Shown: one piece after another, positions 31,538 to 40,406 of the stretch | Layout: the number at the start of each line of letters is the position of its first letter | Numbering within the stretch: the stretch's first letter is position 1 | From: Pseudomonadota bacterium | GTDB lineage: Bacteria; Pseudomonadota; Gammaproteobacteria; Steroidobacterales; JBCBZW01 | DNA: 64,000 nt | Assembly (NCBI GenBank): GCA_039193195.1 | Contig: JBCCWS010000006.1 | Coordinates: forward strand, 124,001-188,000 | Direction of reading: 5' to 3' | Translations under genes and position numbers: made by a program | Notes under the pieces: model-generated | What the model was told of the DNA's origin: nothing | The model's database searches: none | What the model saw: only the letters and a program-made list of their open reading frames with translations

Positions 31538-32524
31538 CTAGTCCAGGGAGACGACAACGCAACCTCGAAAGCCGCCATCCTCGATCAAGCGGTGGCTTCT
31601 CGCGATGGCATCGAGCGGCAGTTCGTGGGCGACTCTGTGCACGAGCTGGCCCTCCTCGAGCGCCGCCGTGATGTCGGTGATCGCATGCCGCTTAGCGGCC
31701 TCCGGCATCGCGTAGACAATCACGATCTGGATATCCAAATCCATGTAGAGCATGCGAAAGAAGGGCAGCTTGGGCTCGGCGACCTGCATGGAGGAGTAGG
31801 TCGCGATGACGCCGCTGGTGCGTATGCAGTTCAATACCTGCTCGAGGTTGGCGCCGAACTCGACGTCGACGACGCGATCGACCGGTATGCCGTCGTTGGC
31901 GGCCAGCACGGCGTTTGCCCAATCCGCCTCTCGATGGTTGACCACCGCATCGGCACCTACTTCTCGGCAACTTGCCTCGTCTCGCGCCGCGCTGGCGGTG
32001 GCAATGACTCGCGCGCCGCCGAGCTTGGCCCACTGGATAGCGTAGTGGCCGACGCGTCCGGCACCACCGGTCACGAGGATCGTGGACCCGTCGACGTCTC
32101 CATCGGCGTACACGCAGCGATGCGCGGTCATGCAGGGAATCCCCATGCAGGCCCCCACCGCAAAGGAGGCCGTGTCCGGCAGCGTGACGGCGCGCGATTG
32201 ATCCAGCGCCACATACTCCGCGGCGGTGCCGAAGCGGCGAGCGAACTGGGCCTGATACACCCACACCCGCTCGCCGACTCGCGCCTCGGAGACGTCCTCG
32301 CCAACGGCTTCGATGATGCCCGCGCCGTCGCTGTGGGGAATCACCAGCCCACCGTCGAGCAGGTTCGCAAAGGACCCTGCCCGCTTTTTCACGTCGGACG
32401 GGTTGACGCCGCTGGCGCTCAACCTCACCAACACTTCGCCGGTGCCCGCGACGGGGACCGGCTGCTCGCCCACCACAAGCGCGTCTTCCGCGGCCCCGAA
32501 GCGTTCGAACCATGCCGCTCTCAT
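31538..32524 (-). CDS. Zinc-free MDR-family NADPH:quinone-type oxidoreductase
   Basis: A 328-residue medium-chain dehydrogenase/reductase. Start ATG 32524 (MRAAWFERFG) is chosen over the longer frame because family members begin here. GroES-like fold with SGVNPSDVKKRAG and HSDGAGIIEAVG; Rossmann motif VTGGAGRVGHYAIQWAKLGGARVIAT. Catalytic zinc ligands typical of alcohol dehydrogenases are absent, placing it with quinone or enoyl reductases. In the operon it could reduce a double bond left by the AcnX dehydratase, which I offer only as a possibility. It is 25 bases downstream of the SDR gene. Confidence 0.88.
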   Translation of the reverse strand: MRAAWFERFGAAEDALVVGEQPVPVAGTGEVLVRLSASGVNPSDVKKRAGSFANLLDGGLVIPHSDGAGIIEAVGEDVSEARVGERVWVYQAQFARRFGTAAEYVALDQSRAVTLPDTASFAVGACMGIPCMTAHRCVYADGDVDGSTILVTGGAGRVGHYAIQWAKLGGARVIATASAARDEASCREVGADAVVNHREADWANAVLAANDGIPVDRVVDVEFGANLEQVLNCIRTSGVIATYSSMQVAEPKLPFFRMLYMDLDIQIVIVYAMPEAAKRHAITDITAALEEGQLVHRVAHELPLDAIARSHRLIEDGGFRGCVVVSLD

Positions 32525-32549
32525 CGCCTGCCTCCGATCATGTCTCACG

Positions 32550-33329
32550 TTACTCCAACCCGTTGGAAAGCGATTCGGTATGCCCGTCGACGCCAATCGC
32601 CTGGCCGGAGATCTTCGCCCCGAGGGGCGAGGTCAGAAAGTACACCATCTCCGCCACGTCCTTGGCCTCGACGAAGCAGCGCAGCGACGACTGACGCTCA
32701 TAGGCTTTTCGAATAGCCTCAGGGGCCACCCCTCGGGCGCCCGCATCGCGCTCGATCACGCCATCGATGCGAGGGCCAGCAACACTCCCTGGGCAGATGG
32801 CATTGACGCGAATCCCCTCGGGGCCAAGCTCCATCGCCAGTGTCTTGGTCATCCCGATCAATGCCCATTTCGATGCGGCGTAGGGCAGACGTAAGGGAAA
32901 GCCGAACAGCCCTGCGTTCGACGAGATGTTCACGATCGACCCGTATTCGCTTGCGCGCAGCATGGGAATCGCCCGGCGCAGGCAATAGAACTGGCCGCTC
33001 AAGCTCACCGAAATCGCCCGATCCCAGTCCTCCGTACCAATCGCTTCCGCCGGCGCCGTAGGGCCCGCGATACCTGCGTTGTTCACCAGCACGTCCAGGC
33101 CGCCGTACGTCTGCTCGAGCTCCGCGAACACGCGCTCCACGTCTGCCACCGACGACACGTCCCCCACGGACCCCGTGATGCCACTGCCATCGTTCGAAAG
33201 CTGTGCCACCGCCTCCTGGTTAACATCGCACACATGCACGCGGTGCCCACTGTCGATGAATCGCTGAGCGGTGACCCGACCAATGCCGTCGGCGCCGCCG
33301 GTGATCAAGACTGTGAGTGCGTTAGTCAT
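32550..33329 (-). CDS. Short-chain dehydrogenase/reductase (SDR)
   Basis: A 259-residue classical SDR oxidising or reducing a hydroxyl/keto group with NAD(P). Cofactor motif TGGADGIG at residues 10-17, NNAG, catalytic Ser in NISSNAG, and YAASK with the Tyr/Lys pair. An Asp after the second strand (VCDVNQ) favours NAD over NADP, hence oxidation. If the pathway is carnitine-like, this enzyme could supply the 3-keto acid for the BKACE in place of the usual HCDH-type carnitine dehydrogenase, which is missing here. It starts 12 bases after the receptor gene. Confidence 0.92.
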   Translation of the reverse strand: MTNALTVLITGGADGIGRVTAQRFIDSGHRVHVCDVNQEAVAQLSNDGSGITGSVGDVSSVADVERVFAELEQTYGGLDVLVNNAGIAGPTAPAEAIGTEDWDRAISVSLSGQFYCLRRAIPMLRASEYGSIVNISSNAGLFGFPLRLPYAASKWALIGMTKTLAMELGPEGIRVNAICPGSVAGPRIDGVIERDAGARGVAPEAIRKAYERQSSLRCFVEAKDVAEMVYFLTSPLGAKISGQAIGVDGHTESLSNGLE

Positions 33330-33341
33330 CGAAACTATTGC

Positions 33342-35750
33342 TTACTCGAACCGCATACTGAACCTCATGCCCACCGACAAGGGGCGATTGGCGACCACCC
33401 GATCATCCCCGCCCCTTGAAAATAGCGTTAGCTGGGCATTCTCGTCCGTCACATTGTTGACGTAGACATCGAGATTAGTATTGCCGAACCTGACCCCACC
33501 CGAGAGATTTAGCAGCCCGTAGCTGTCCTGCTCCAAACGGCCATCGACGAACAGATCATTTTGCGAACTGTCCGTCCAGTTCCACGCCGCCTGGAAATAG
33601 GCGTCGCGACCGGCGACGTTAAAGGTGTGTCGTGAGATCAGCGTGTACTTCAGGTCTGGCGTAAATGGAAGATCGGTGCCCTCCGGCGCCGCCGGCGTCG
33701 TGTCCGTCGTACCGACAAAGAAATCCTCAGAGAGCTCCGCATCGTTGTAGGAGAACCCACCGGAGAGGGTCCATCCCTCGGTGACCAGCACTTCGAAATC
33801 GCCCTCGATACCGATGATATCGGCTCCCCCCGTATTCGCTGTGAGGCCGAGGAACGACCCGAAGCTCTCTACGTCAAACCGGGTGAGCTGCAGGTCCTCC
33901 CAGTCCATGACGTACGCAGCCCCGTTGAACCGTGCTCTACCGTTTGCAAAGGTGGTCTTCCAGCCCACCTCATAGTTCTTGAGGAAATCGGGCTGGTAGA
34001 TCTGCGGTATCACGGGACTCGGCTCGCGGTTGACGCCACCCGGTCTAAAGCCCTCCGAGTAGGTGGCGTAGACCAGCACATCGTCACTGAACTGGTAACT
34101 CGCATTGACCTTGGTGGTGAAGTCATCGATCTTGGCCCCTAGCCCCCCGCCACAGTCGGCACTGGTTGAGGTGCCATTGCCGATCCGGTTCCCGTCCGCG
34201 GGATCGAAGCAGCTGAAGCGCGAGCCGACGAAACCCGTCAGGTCATCGTCGGTTTCGAACCAGCGCAAGCCCACAGTAGCCGATAGCTTCTCCGTCAGAT
34301 CGAGCGTCACCTCACCAAACACAGCGATTTCGGAGAAGTCGCGCTGCTGATTAGTCGCAAAGTAGAGATCCTCGCGGCCGTTGATGTTGCGATTCAGGGG
34401 AATATCGTTGCCGTCTGGGATGGTCGGAATGACCCACTGATTGAAGTAGTCGTGCTCATCGTTGTTGTAGAACAGCCCTGCCACCCAGCGCAGCCTGCGA
34501 TCCGCCTTCGACTGCAGGCGAACCTCGATGGACGAGCGCTTGAACGCGCTGTCGTTCTCGTACTGGATGCGGGGGTCGGTGCAGTTATTGAAGTCGTAAT
34601 TCACGCAGGTGTAGTAGTACTCGATGTACGCCGAGTACTCTGAATACTGGGAGTAGTCGATGTCGTACTCGACTTCACGATCCAGGTAGGAACCGGCAAA
34701 GGTGATGTCGGCAAAGCCTAGGTCACCGGTGAGCGTCAGCCCCAGCTGCGTCCAAGTGTCCTCGTAGTTGTCCTGAAAGAAGCGCTCTACCCTGCCCTGT
34801 CCGGGCCCATTCAGGCCCGGCTGATCCGCAAAGACGCCGTCGGACTGCTGCATCTGCGCAATAACGCTGGCCGTGGCGGTCCAGCTGTCGTTCAGGTCGA
34901 TGCCCAAGGCCGCTCGCGCACCGGTGTTGGTCAGGGTGTTGTAGTCCTCCTCGACCGTGTTCTGATCCGGATTGGCGTTACCGCTGTTGGACACGGTGAT
35001 GCCGCTGCGCGATAAGGTCAGCGACGCGGGCACCACATCGATCCAACCACCGTCCTCCACCCGCCAGCCGACCAGGCGAATCGCGGCATTGTCCGAGAGG
35101 GGCACGTTAGCGAAGCCTTCGACGGAGTACCCAGCGTCACCGCCCTTTACCGTGTTGCCGCCAACGTCGACGCCAGCGGCAAAGGCGGAAGGATCGGGCT
35201 TGTTGGTGATGATACGCAGTGCGCCCGCTTGAGAGTTGGCCCCGTACAAGGTGCCTTGCGGTCCGGCGAGCGTTTCGATACGCGAGATGTCGTAAACGTG
35301 AACGTCGAGGTTCCGACCGATCGCGGTGACCGGCTGGTCATCCAGGTACAGCGCCACACTCGGAGTGGTGCCGGAGAAGTTTCCATCGCCTCCATCCGAT
35401 ACGCCGCGCATGTAGATCTGCGCCTGACCGGGCCCGAACTGCTGGGCAGAAACGGTGGGCAAAAACTGGAAGTAGTCGGCGAACCCGGTGATGTTCAGCT
35501 CGTCGAGCTTCTGCTCGCCGAGCACGTTCACGCTGACCGGAACGTCCTGAAGGTTCTGGGTGCGCTTCTGCGCCGTGACGACCACCTCCTCCAGCGTCAG
35601 TTCCTGCGCCAACGCCGCCCCAGTGCTGGCGAAGAGCACCCCTGTCGCCACCCCCGCCGGGATAGCCCGCCGTCGTAACGCCCGTCGAACGTCCGCAGCC
35701 AACATGGCGTGCCGCGTGCAGCGGCCTGATCCGCTGTTGAACCTCTTCAT
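33342..35750 (-). CDS. TonB-dependent receptor heading the catabolic operon
   Basis: An 802-residue outer-membrane receptor (start ATG 35750; the frame is open to 35771). After a long twin-arginine-like or Sec leader (RRRAIPAGVATGVLFAS...AALA), it shows the TonB box LEEVVVTAQKR, the plug motifs LQDVPVSVNVL, IYMRGV and RIETLAGPQGTLYGANSQAG, and a barrel ending SVGMRFSMRFE. The EEVVVTAQKR-NLQDVPVS type is common among receptors for organic nutrients in sphingomonads and marine gammaproteobacteria, and it is unlike the siderophore receptor at 9106. It is the first gene of the tight operon down to the thioesterase and probably imports that operon's substrate. Confidence 0.92.
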   Translation of the reverse strand: MKRFNSGSGRCTRHAMLAADVRRALRRRAIPAGVATGVLFASTGAALAQELTLEEVVVTAQKRTQNLQDVPVSVNVLGEQKLDELNITGFADYFQFLPTVSAQQFGPGQAQIYMRGVSDGGDGNFSGTTPSVALYLDDQPVTAIGRNLDVHVYDISRIETLAGPQGTLYGANSQAGALRIITNKPDPSAFAAGVDVGGNTVKGGDAGYSVEGFANVPLSDNAAIRLVGWRVEDGGWIDVVPASLTLSRSGITVSNSGNANPDQNTVEEDYNTLTNTGARAALGIDLNDSWTATASVIAQMQQSDGVFADQPGLNGPGQGRVERFFQDNYEDTWTQLGLTLTGDLGFADITFAGSYLDREVEYDIDYSQYSEYSAYIEYYYTCVNYDFNNCTDPRIQYENDSAFKRSSIEVRLQSKADRRLRWVAGLFYNNDEHDYFNQWVIPTIPDGNDIPLNRNINGREDLYFATNQQRDFSEIAVFGEVTLDLTEKLSATVGLRWFETDDDLTGFVGSRFSCFDPADGNRIGNGTSTSADCGGGLGAKIDDFTTKVNASYQFSDDVLVYATYSEGFRPGGVNREPSPVIPQIYQPDFLKNYEVGWKTTFANGRARFNGAAYVMDWEDLQLTRFDVESFGSFLGLTANTGGADIIGIEGDFEVLVTEGWTLSGGFSYNDAELSEDFFVGTTDTTPAAPEGTDLPFTPDLKYTLISRHTFNVAGRDAYFQAAWNWTDSSQNDLFVDGRLEQDSYGLLNLSGGVRFGNTNLDVYVNNVTDENAQLTLFSRGGDDRVVANRPLSVGMRFSMRFE

Positions 35751-35869
35751 GACTGCCCCCCCGGACCGCAAGAAGTGTCGACGCCGACCGCGCCGATCAA
35801 CCCGACGACGCTATCTCACCATCGATCTCTCAAGCAAAGGAGATTAACTCACACGCTGTTGAGAAAAAC

Positions 35870-37873
35870 TCACCTCACCAGCGAGCCAAGCTGGTCTCTC
35901 AGGGGGGAGAGGAATCCTTCGTAGTGTCGCCATTGCTCGAGGGCACCCGAGTAGATGGGCTGGCGTACCTGTTCCGAACTCGCGGTACGAACCGCCCGCT
36001 CGTTGCGGTAGAACTCGACGCAAGAAGGCTCGAATGGGAGGTCACAGTAGTCGAGCATGCGTCTCACTTCGGCTTCCGTGTCCGTGACCATCTGCTCGTA
36101 GTTGACGCGGAGCACACGTCCCGGAAGCACCTGATCCCAGTGATCCATCAACCCCACATAGTCGCGGTAGTAGCGACCGATCTCCTCCAGGCTATAGCTG
36201 AAATTCTGGCCGCTGGCGAAGAGCTGCTTATAACCACTGAAGCAGCAGGCCATCGCATAGCGCCGCGCATCGATGATCCGAGCGTTGGGTAGGATCAAGT
36301 GGATTAGGCCAATGTGCGCGAAGTTATTTGGCATCTTGTCGATGAAACGGGGCGCTGCGCAGCGGTGAATTTGCGTCCGCTGAAGATACTCAGCACCCAG
36401 TGCCCCCAACTCATCGGCACTCAATCGCCCGAGCACCGCCGGATACTGCGATTCATCCGAACGCTTCTTCTTTCGGCTTAGGCGACGCGCGATCGAGATG
36501 ATGTCAGGCAACTCCATCGTTCCCTCGACCCTGCTGTGGCTGGCGAGGATCTGCTCCAGCAGCGTCGACCCCGCACGAGGAAGCCCAACGATGAAGATGG
36601 GCGCTTCGGACGGATTCCCGCACGGCTGCTCGCGAGCGAGGAACTCCCGAGTGAAGAAAGCCTTGTGCTGATCGAGGTTGCGGGCGTGCTCGTCTGCATC
36701 CCAGCGAACGGTCTTGCGTCGCGCTGCGTTGCCCTGCGCGTAGTAGTGAAAGGACTCCTCGTACTCGCCACGGTCCTCGAGCGCCTTTCCCAACGCGAAA
36801 GAGAGATGGTAGCTATCGTCGATCGACGCCGTGCTGTTGGCGATCTCCCGACGCATCCTCACGATCTGTGCATCATCGAATTCGAAGGTCTTTAGATTCG
36901 CTAGGCTCCAGTACGCCTCGCCGAGGCCTGGCGCGAGATGCACAGCGCGCCGATAAGCCTCAATCGCTTCCGCCTGGCGACCAACTGTCTTGAGCGCATG
37001 CCCCATGCTCATGCGCGTACGCGGCTGATCGGGATAGCGCTCTAGCACTTGCTCGTAGATCGTGATTGCCGACTCGGCTTCCCCGATCCGGGCCAGAATC
37101 GAGGCCTTGAGCAGCAGATGCGAGGGCCTGTTGGGCTCGGCGGCAATGACCCTATCGATCTCGACGAGCGCCTCACGGTAGCGAAACATCTTGAATAACA
37201 GGTGCGCAAAGTTACTCCGTGCGAAGTGAAAATCAGGCGCCAGCTCCAGGCACCGGTGGAGTAGCTTCGCTGCATCGTCGTGGCGCCCTATCCTGATCGC
37301 CACGTCCGCCAGCATTCGAATCGCCGACACGTTGGTCGGGTCCTGCTTCAAGGATTCCCGGCAAAGCCCCTCCGCAAGGCCGAGCTGGCCGGAGAATAGG
37401 GCGTTGCCCGCCTTCGCCAACAAGGGGTCTCGCACCGAGCATCGGACATGCTGTTGGTAGGCCTCGTCGCTGCCCGCGTCATCCCCACGCTCGGCGAGCA
37501 AGTCGCCCAAGGCCTTCCATGCGCTCGCCAGATCCGGCTGCAAGGACACGGCCGTACGTAGCGCAGCTTCCGCCTCAGGCCAACGGGCCGCTGAGATCAA
37601 CGCTAGACCGAGTTCTGCCTGGGCGGGGGCAAACGCTGGATGCTCAGTGGCGATTGAAGACAGGGCGTCGATTGCCGCCTCGATCCGCCCCGCGTGGCGA
37701 TCGGACATGGCGAGCAGCAAGCGCGCGCGCTTCTCCCCTGGTACGACCTTGAGAATCTCGCGAGCCTGCGCGTGCGCGGCTTCGGGATTCTCCTGCAGCA
37801 GGGCAAAGGCGTGGCGTAGCGCGGTGGAGACGTCGCCCATCGGGGCGTCCGGCACAGAGGGGGCGTTACTCAT
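35870..37873 (-). CDS. TPR-repeat sulfotransferase-family protein
   Basis: A 667-residue protein (ATG 37873, MSNAPS). The first 390 or so residues are about ten tetratricopeptide repeats (e.g. AEAALRTAVSLQPDLASAWKALG). The C-terminal 270 are a PAPS-dependent sulfotransferase-type domain with the 5'-phosphosulfate loop GLPRAGSTLLEQIL and the motif RYAMACCFSGYKQLF, the counterpart of the 3'-phosphate site. There is no signal peptide, so it is cytosolic. Genes of this type are often found next to TonB-dependent receptors in marine proteobacteria, and here the receptor gene follows 119 bases later. The acceptor (small molecule, glycan or protein tyrosine) is unknown. Confidence 0.88.
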   Translation of the reverse strand: MSNAPSVPDAPMGDVSTALRHAFALLQENPEAAHAQAREILKVVPGEKRARLLLAMSDRHAGRIEAAIDALSSIATEHPAFAPAQAELGLALISAARWPEAEAALRTAVSLQPDLASAWKALGDLLAERGDDAGSDEAYQQHVRCSVRDPLLAKAGNALFSGQLGLAEGLCRESLKQDPTNVSAIRMLADVAIRIGRHDDAAKLLHRCLELAPDFHFARSNFAHLLFKMFRYREALVEIDRVIAAEPNRPSHLLLKASILARIGEAESAITIYEQVLERYPDQPRTRMSMGHALKTVGRQAEAIEAYRRAVHLAPGLGEAYWSLANLKTFEFDDAQIVRMRREIANSTASIDDSYHLSFALGKALEDRGEYEESFHYYAQGNAARRKTVRWDADEHARNLDQHKAFFTREFLAREQPCGNPSEAPIFIVGLPRAGSTLLEQILASHSRVEGTMELPDIISIARRLSRKKKRSDESQYPAVLGRLSADELGALGAEYLQRTQIHRCAAPRFIDKMPNNFAHIGLIHLILPNARIIDARRYAMACCFSGYKQLFASGQNFSYSLEEIGRYYRDYVGLMDHWDQVLPGRVLRVNYEQMVTDTEAEVRRMLDYCDLPFEPSCVEFYRNERAVRTASSEQVRQPIYSGALEQWRHYEGFLSPLRDQLGSLVR

Positions 37874-37953
37874 GACCGGCGCTAGTTTGACACGGGCAAA
37901 TTCTGAACCGCAATCTATGGCGGCTTGAAGGAATTGAATTATTCTCACCGCCC

Positions 37954-38892
37954 ATGCGCTCCAGAGTCCCCTCCCTGAACGCTCTTCGCACCTTCGAGGC
38001 GGCCGCCCGGAATGGCAGCTTTAAGGCCGCCGCAGGCGAACTGTGCGTTTCACACTCCGCAGTGAGTCACCAAATCAAGCTGCTGGAGCGGGATCTGGGT
38101 GTCGAACTCTTCCTACGCAAATCCGGGTCCGTAGAACTCACTCGCCTGGGGCGCACGTACTACCCGATCCTGCGCGACGCTTTCGATCGGATTGCCGACG
38201 GTACGGATCTCGTCGTGAACTCCAAGGTCCGTTCGACGCTGACGCTACAGGTCTACTCGACCTTTGCGATTCGCTGGTTGATACCGCGGATTTCGGATCT
38301 GAACGCGAAACATCCCGAACTCAAGCTGCGCTTACACACCTCACAATCGGACGTTGACTTCGAACACGAGGATGTCGACCTCTGTGTCATGATAGGCCGC
38401 CGTTCGCGGCCCTACCTGCACTACGATTACCTCTTCTCGTCCTGCATCTTCCCGGTATGCAGCGAGGCCATGCTCGAGTCGTTCGCACTCGCCGACGATC
38501 CACGCAAGCTGGCGAAAGCCCCGTTGCTGCAAGTCTATCCCTCTAGACGAGACTGGTGGATTTGGCTCGAGGAAAACGGCATCGACGGTGTCGATCCGGA
38601 CGCGGGCCAGCAGTTCGACAGCTACGATCTGGCCATGAATGCGGCCATGCAAGGCATAGGCGTGGCCTTAGGCATGGAGCCGTTCGTCAATCGAGACCTC
38701 AAAGCGAATCTGCTGCGCGAACCCTACCCAGCCATGCGCGTGTACACGCCGAATGACTGGTACCTCGTTTGCCGCGACGAGAAATCCGATCACCCTGACG
38801 TGGTGCTCTTTCGCCGCTGGCTCGTCGACCAGGTCGCCCGCGACGACTCGATTCACATCAGGCAACACGGGCGGGCAGAGCCCCAGGGCTGA
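37954..38892 (+). CDS. LysR-type transcriptional regulator, GcvA-like
   Basis: A 312-residue regulator with an N-terminal winged helix-turn-helix (SLNALRTFEAAARNGSFKAAAGELCVSHSAVSHQIKLLERDLGVELF) and a periplasmic-binding-protein-like effector domain from about residue 95 (TLQVYSTFAIRWLIPRI). The closest well-known relative by pattern is GcvA. It is divergent from the sulfotransferase-receptor-catabolic gene series, with only 80 bases between the starts, the normal layout for a LysR regulator of the adjacent operon. The effector is presumably the operon's substrate or an intermediate. I see no unmistakable T-N11-A operator, though 37930-37945 is AT-rich. Confidence 0.93.
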   Translation: MRSRVPSLNALRTFEAAARNGSFKAAAGELCVSHSAVSHQIKLLERDLGVELFLRKSGSVELTRLGRTYYPILRDAFDRIADGTDLVVNSKVRSTLTLQVYSTFAIRWLIPRISDLNAKHPELKLRLHTSQSDVDFEHEDVDLCVMIGRRSRPYLHYDYLFSSCIFPVCSEAMLESFALADDPRKLAKAPLLQVYPSRRDWWIWLEENGIDGVDPDAGQQFDSYDLAMNAAMQGIGVALGMEPFVNRDLKANLLREPYPAMRVYTPNDWYLVCRDEKSDHPDVVLFRRWLVDQVARDDSIHIRQHGRAEPQG

Positions 38893-38952
38893 CCAGTTGG
38901 TCAAAGGAAGCGACAGGAGGCTCCGCAGCGCTACACGCAGCGCACGGATCAC

Positions 38953-40020
38953 TTATTCGATCGACTGCTGATCGAAGAAGTCCATGACCAATGGCCACGT
39001 TTGGTTGAGCCTGTACGTGTGCCCCATACCCAAGCGGCAGTCGAGCACCCGGGGCCAAGCAGCATCCTCCGTGCAGTAGGTACGGCAGTCTGTCTGGGGG
39101 CGCCCGTCATCGAACGGCATCGCGTCCGCCGTCACGCTGCAGCCGTGGGCCTGGGCCCAGACCCGAGTGATAGCCGTGGCGCTGGCGTAATAGAAGACGT
39201 CACCGTCGGAGGTGATCGTGTAGTAAGGGTTGCGCCAACGACCCGGCGGCACGGTGGTGTCCGCTCTTCCGGTGATGAGGAGCACGGGCAGGTCGCCCGG
39301 CTTCCCCGGCCCATCCAGGTAGGCTCTGTGCGGCAGCCCGATGATCGGCGCGATGGCCCGAAAGGTGAGCGCGCTGGCGGGATCCTGACCGAGGGACCAC
39401 GTAAACATGCCCCCGTTCGAGCCTCCTGCAGCAAACACGTTATCCACATCAATACACAGCTGCTCGCCGATGTGCGCAACCAGTGCCACGGCGAAGGCGA
39501 TGTCGTCGCTCTGGCAGTGGGTCCAAGCACACGTGGTCATGGCGGTGTCGGAACACGACGGGTAGTTGTAGTCGGGTGTCGCCAAGGGGTTGCAGATAGC
39601 AGCGTTGTCGCCCGGCACGTCCCGGTTGCGTCCGTCGCCATCGAGGCCGGTGGTGGAGCCTGGGAATGACCAGGAGTTGAGGCTGCGATCCGGTTCCCCA
39701 GACCCGATGCCGCGCGGCGCCACGAGAATGTACCCCCGCGAGTCCGCTTCGGAAATCACGTTGGCGTTGCCGAGGAACTCATTCTCGTTGCCGCCCCAGC
39801 CGTGGAAGATGGTGATGAGCTTCGTTGGCTGGTTGGCGTCATAACCCACGGGCACATGGATTCGGATAGTGCGCGTGAGCCCGTCGTGATCAAGGGTGAA
39901 GGTCCCACTTGAGAGCCCTTCGGCTCCACAGCCGGCGCTCGGCGTCATGGCGGTGGCGGGGAGAGATGCGAGGCTTAGGAGCGGTGTAAGGAGCACAGCC
40001 CGAAGTGCCGAGTGTTTCAT
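38953..40020 (-). CDS. Secreted PHB depolymerase/feruloyl-esterase-like hydrolase
   Basis: A 355-residue exported alpha/beta hydrolase (start ATG 40020; MKHSALRAVLLTPLLSLASLPATA signal peptide). Family features of the LpqC/PHB depolymerase group: FHGWGGNENEFLG, LVAPRGIG, and the nucleophile elbow GGSNGGMF, followed by a probable Asp (TGRADTTVPP) and a His near the C-terminus (MGHTYRL). About ten cysteines suggest disulfides outside the cytoplasm. Substrate could be polyhydroxyalkanoate oligomers or aromatic esters. It is convergent with the LysR gene and divergent from the FG-GAP protein gene. Confidence 0.85.
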   Translation of the reverse strand: MKHSALRAVLLTPLLSLASLPATAMTPSAGCGAEGLSSGTFTLDHDGLTRTIRIHVPVGYDANQPTKLITIFHGWGGNENEFLGNANVISEADSRGYILVAPRGIGSGEPDRSLNSWSFPGSTTGLDGDGRNRDVPGDNAAICNPLATPDYNYPSCSDTAMTTCAWTHCQSDDIAFAVALVAHIGEQLCIDVDNVFAAGGSNGGMFTWSLGQDPASALTFRAIAPIIGLPHRAYLDGPGKPGDLPVLLITGRADTTVPPGRWRNPYYTITSDGDVFYYASATAITRVWAQAHGCSVTADAMPFDDGRPQTDCRTYCTEDAAWPRVLDCRLGMGHTYRLNQTWPLVMDFFDQQSIE

Positions 40021-40406
40021 GTTGTTCTGGCCAGGCGAAAAAGCGGTGGCCTTAGAGTGTATCGTCGGGCACTCCTGGCGTTCAAACCGTGTTCGGTGAC
40101 GTGCTCCCATGTGTCTGGAGCAGTAGCACCCGATGTCATAAGCATCGTTGAGGTTGCGGTTACCTGCTGCAGATCGAGTCCAGGAACGCGGGTCTTTCAT
40201 CACCCGGATCGCGCATTCGCGGCCCGTGCATCTGCCAGCCGAACGACGAGCTAGCCACGACAGTCAACCGAGACACCCGGTTTGCCGCGGTGGTTCGGGC
40301 GGGCTACGCTGCGGGACTGAATGCCGTTTACACGGGTGGCGCAGCTTCACGTTTCGCCGCATCAACACAACCAGAACGTCACTCCTCTACGACCCGGAGG
40401 TTACTC
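40021..40406. other. Divergent intergenic region
   Basis: About 385 bases separating the divergent hydrolase and FG-GAP genes. It should contain both promoters. The FG-GAP frame is open back to 40290 but has no family content there. No recognisable operator, hairpin or RNA element seen. Confidence 0.4.

Noticed and set aside
31454..32716. 420-codon plus-strand frame opposite the MDR reductase
   Set aside because: Antisense to a gene with intact cofactor motifs and good operon spacing; no recognisable domain.
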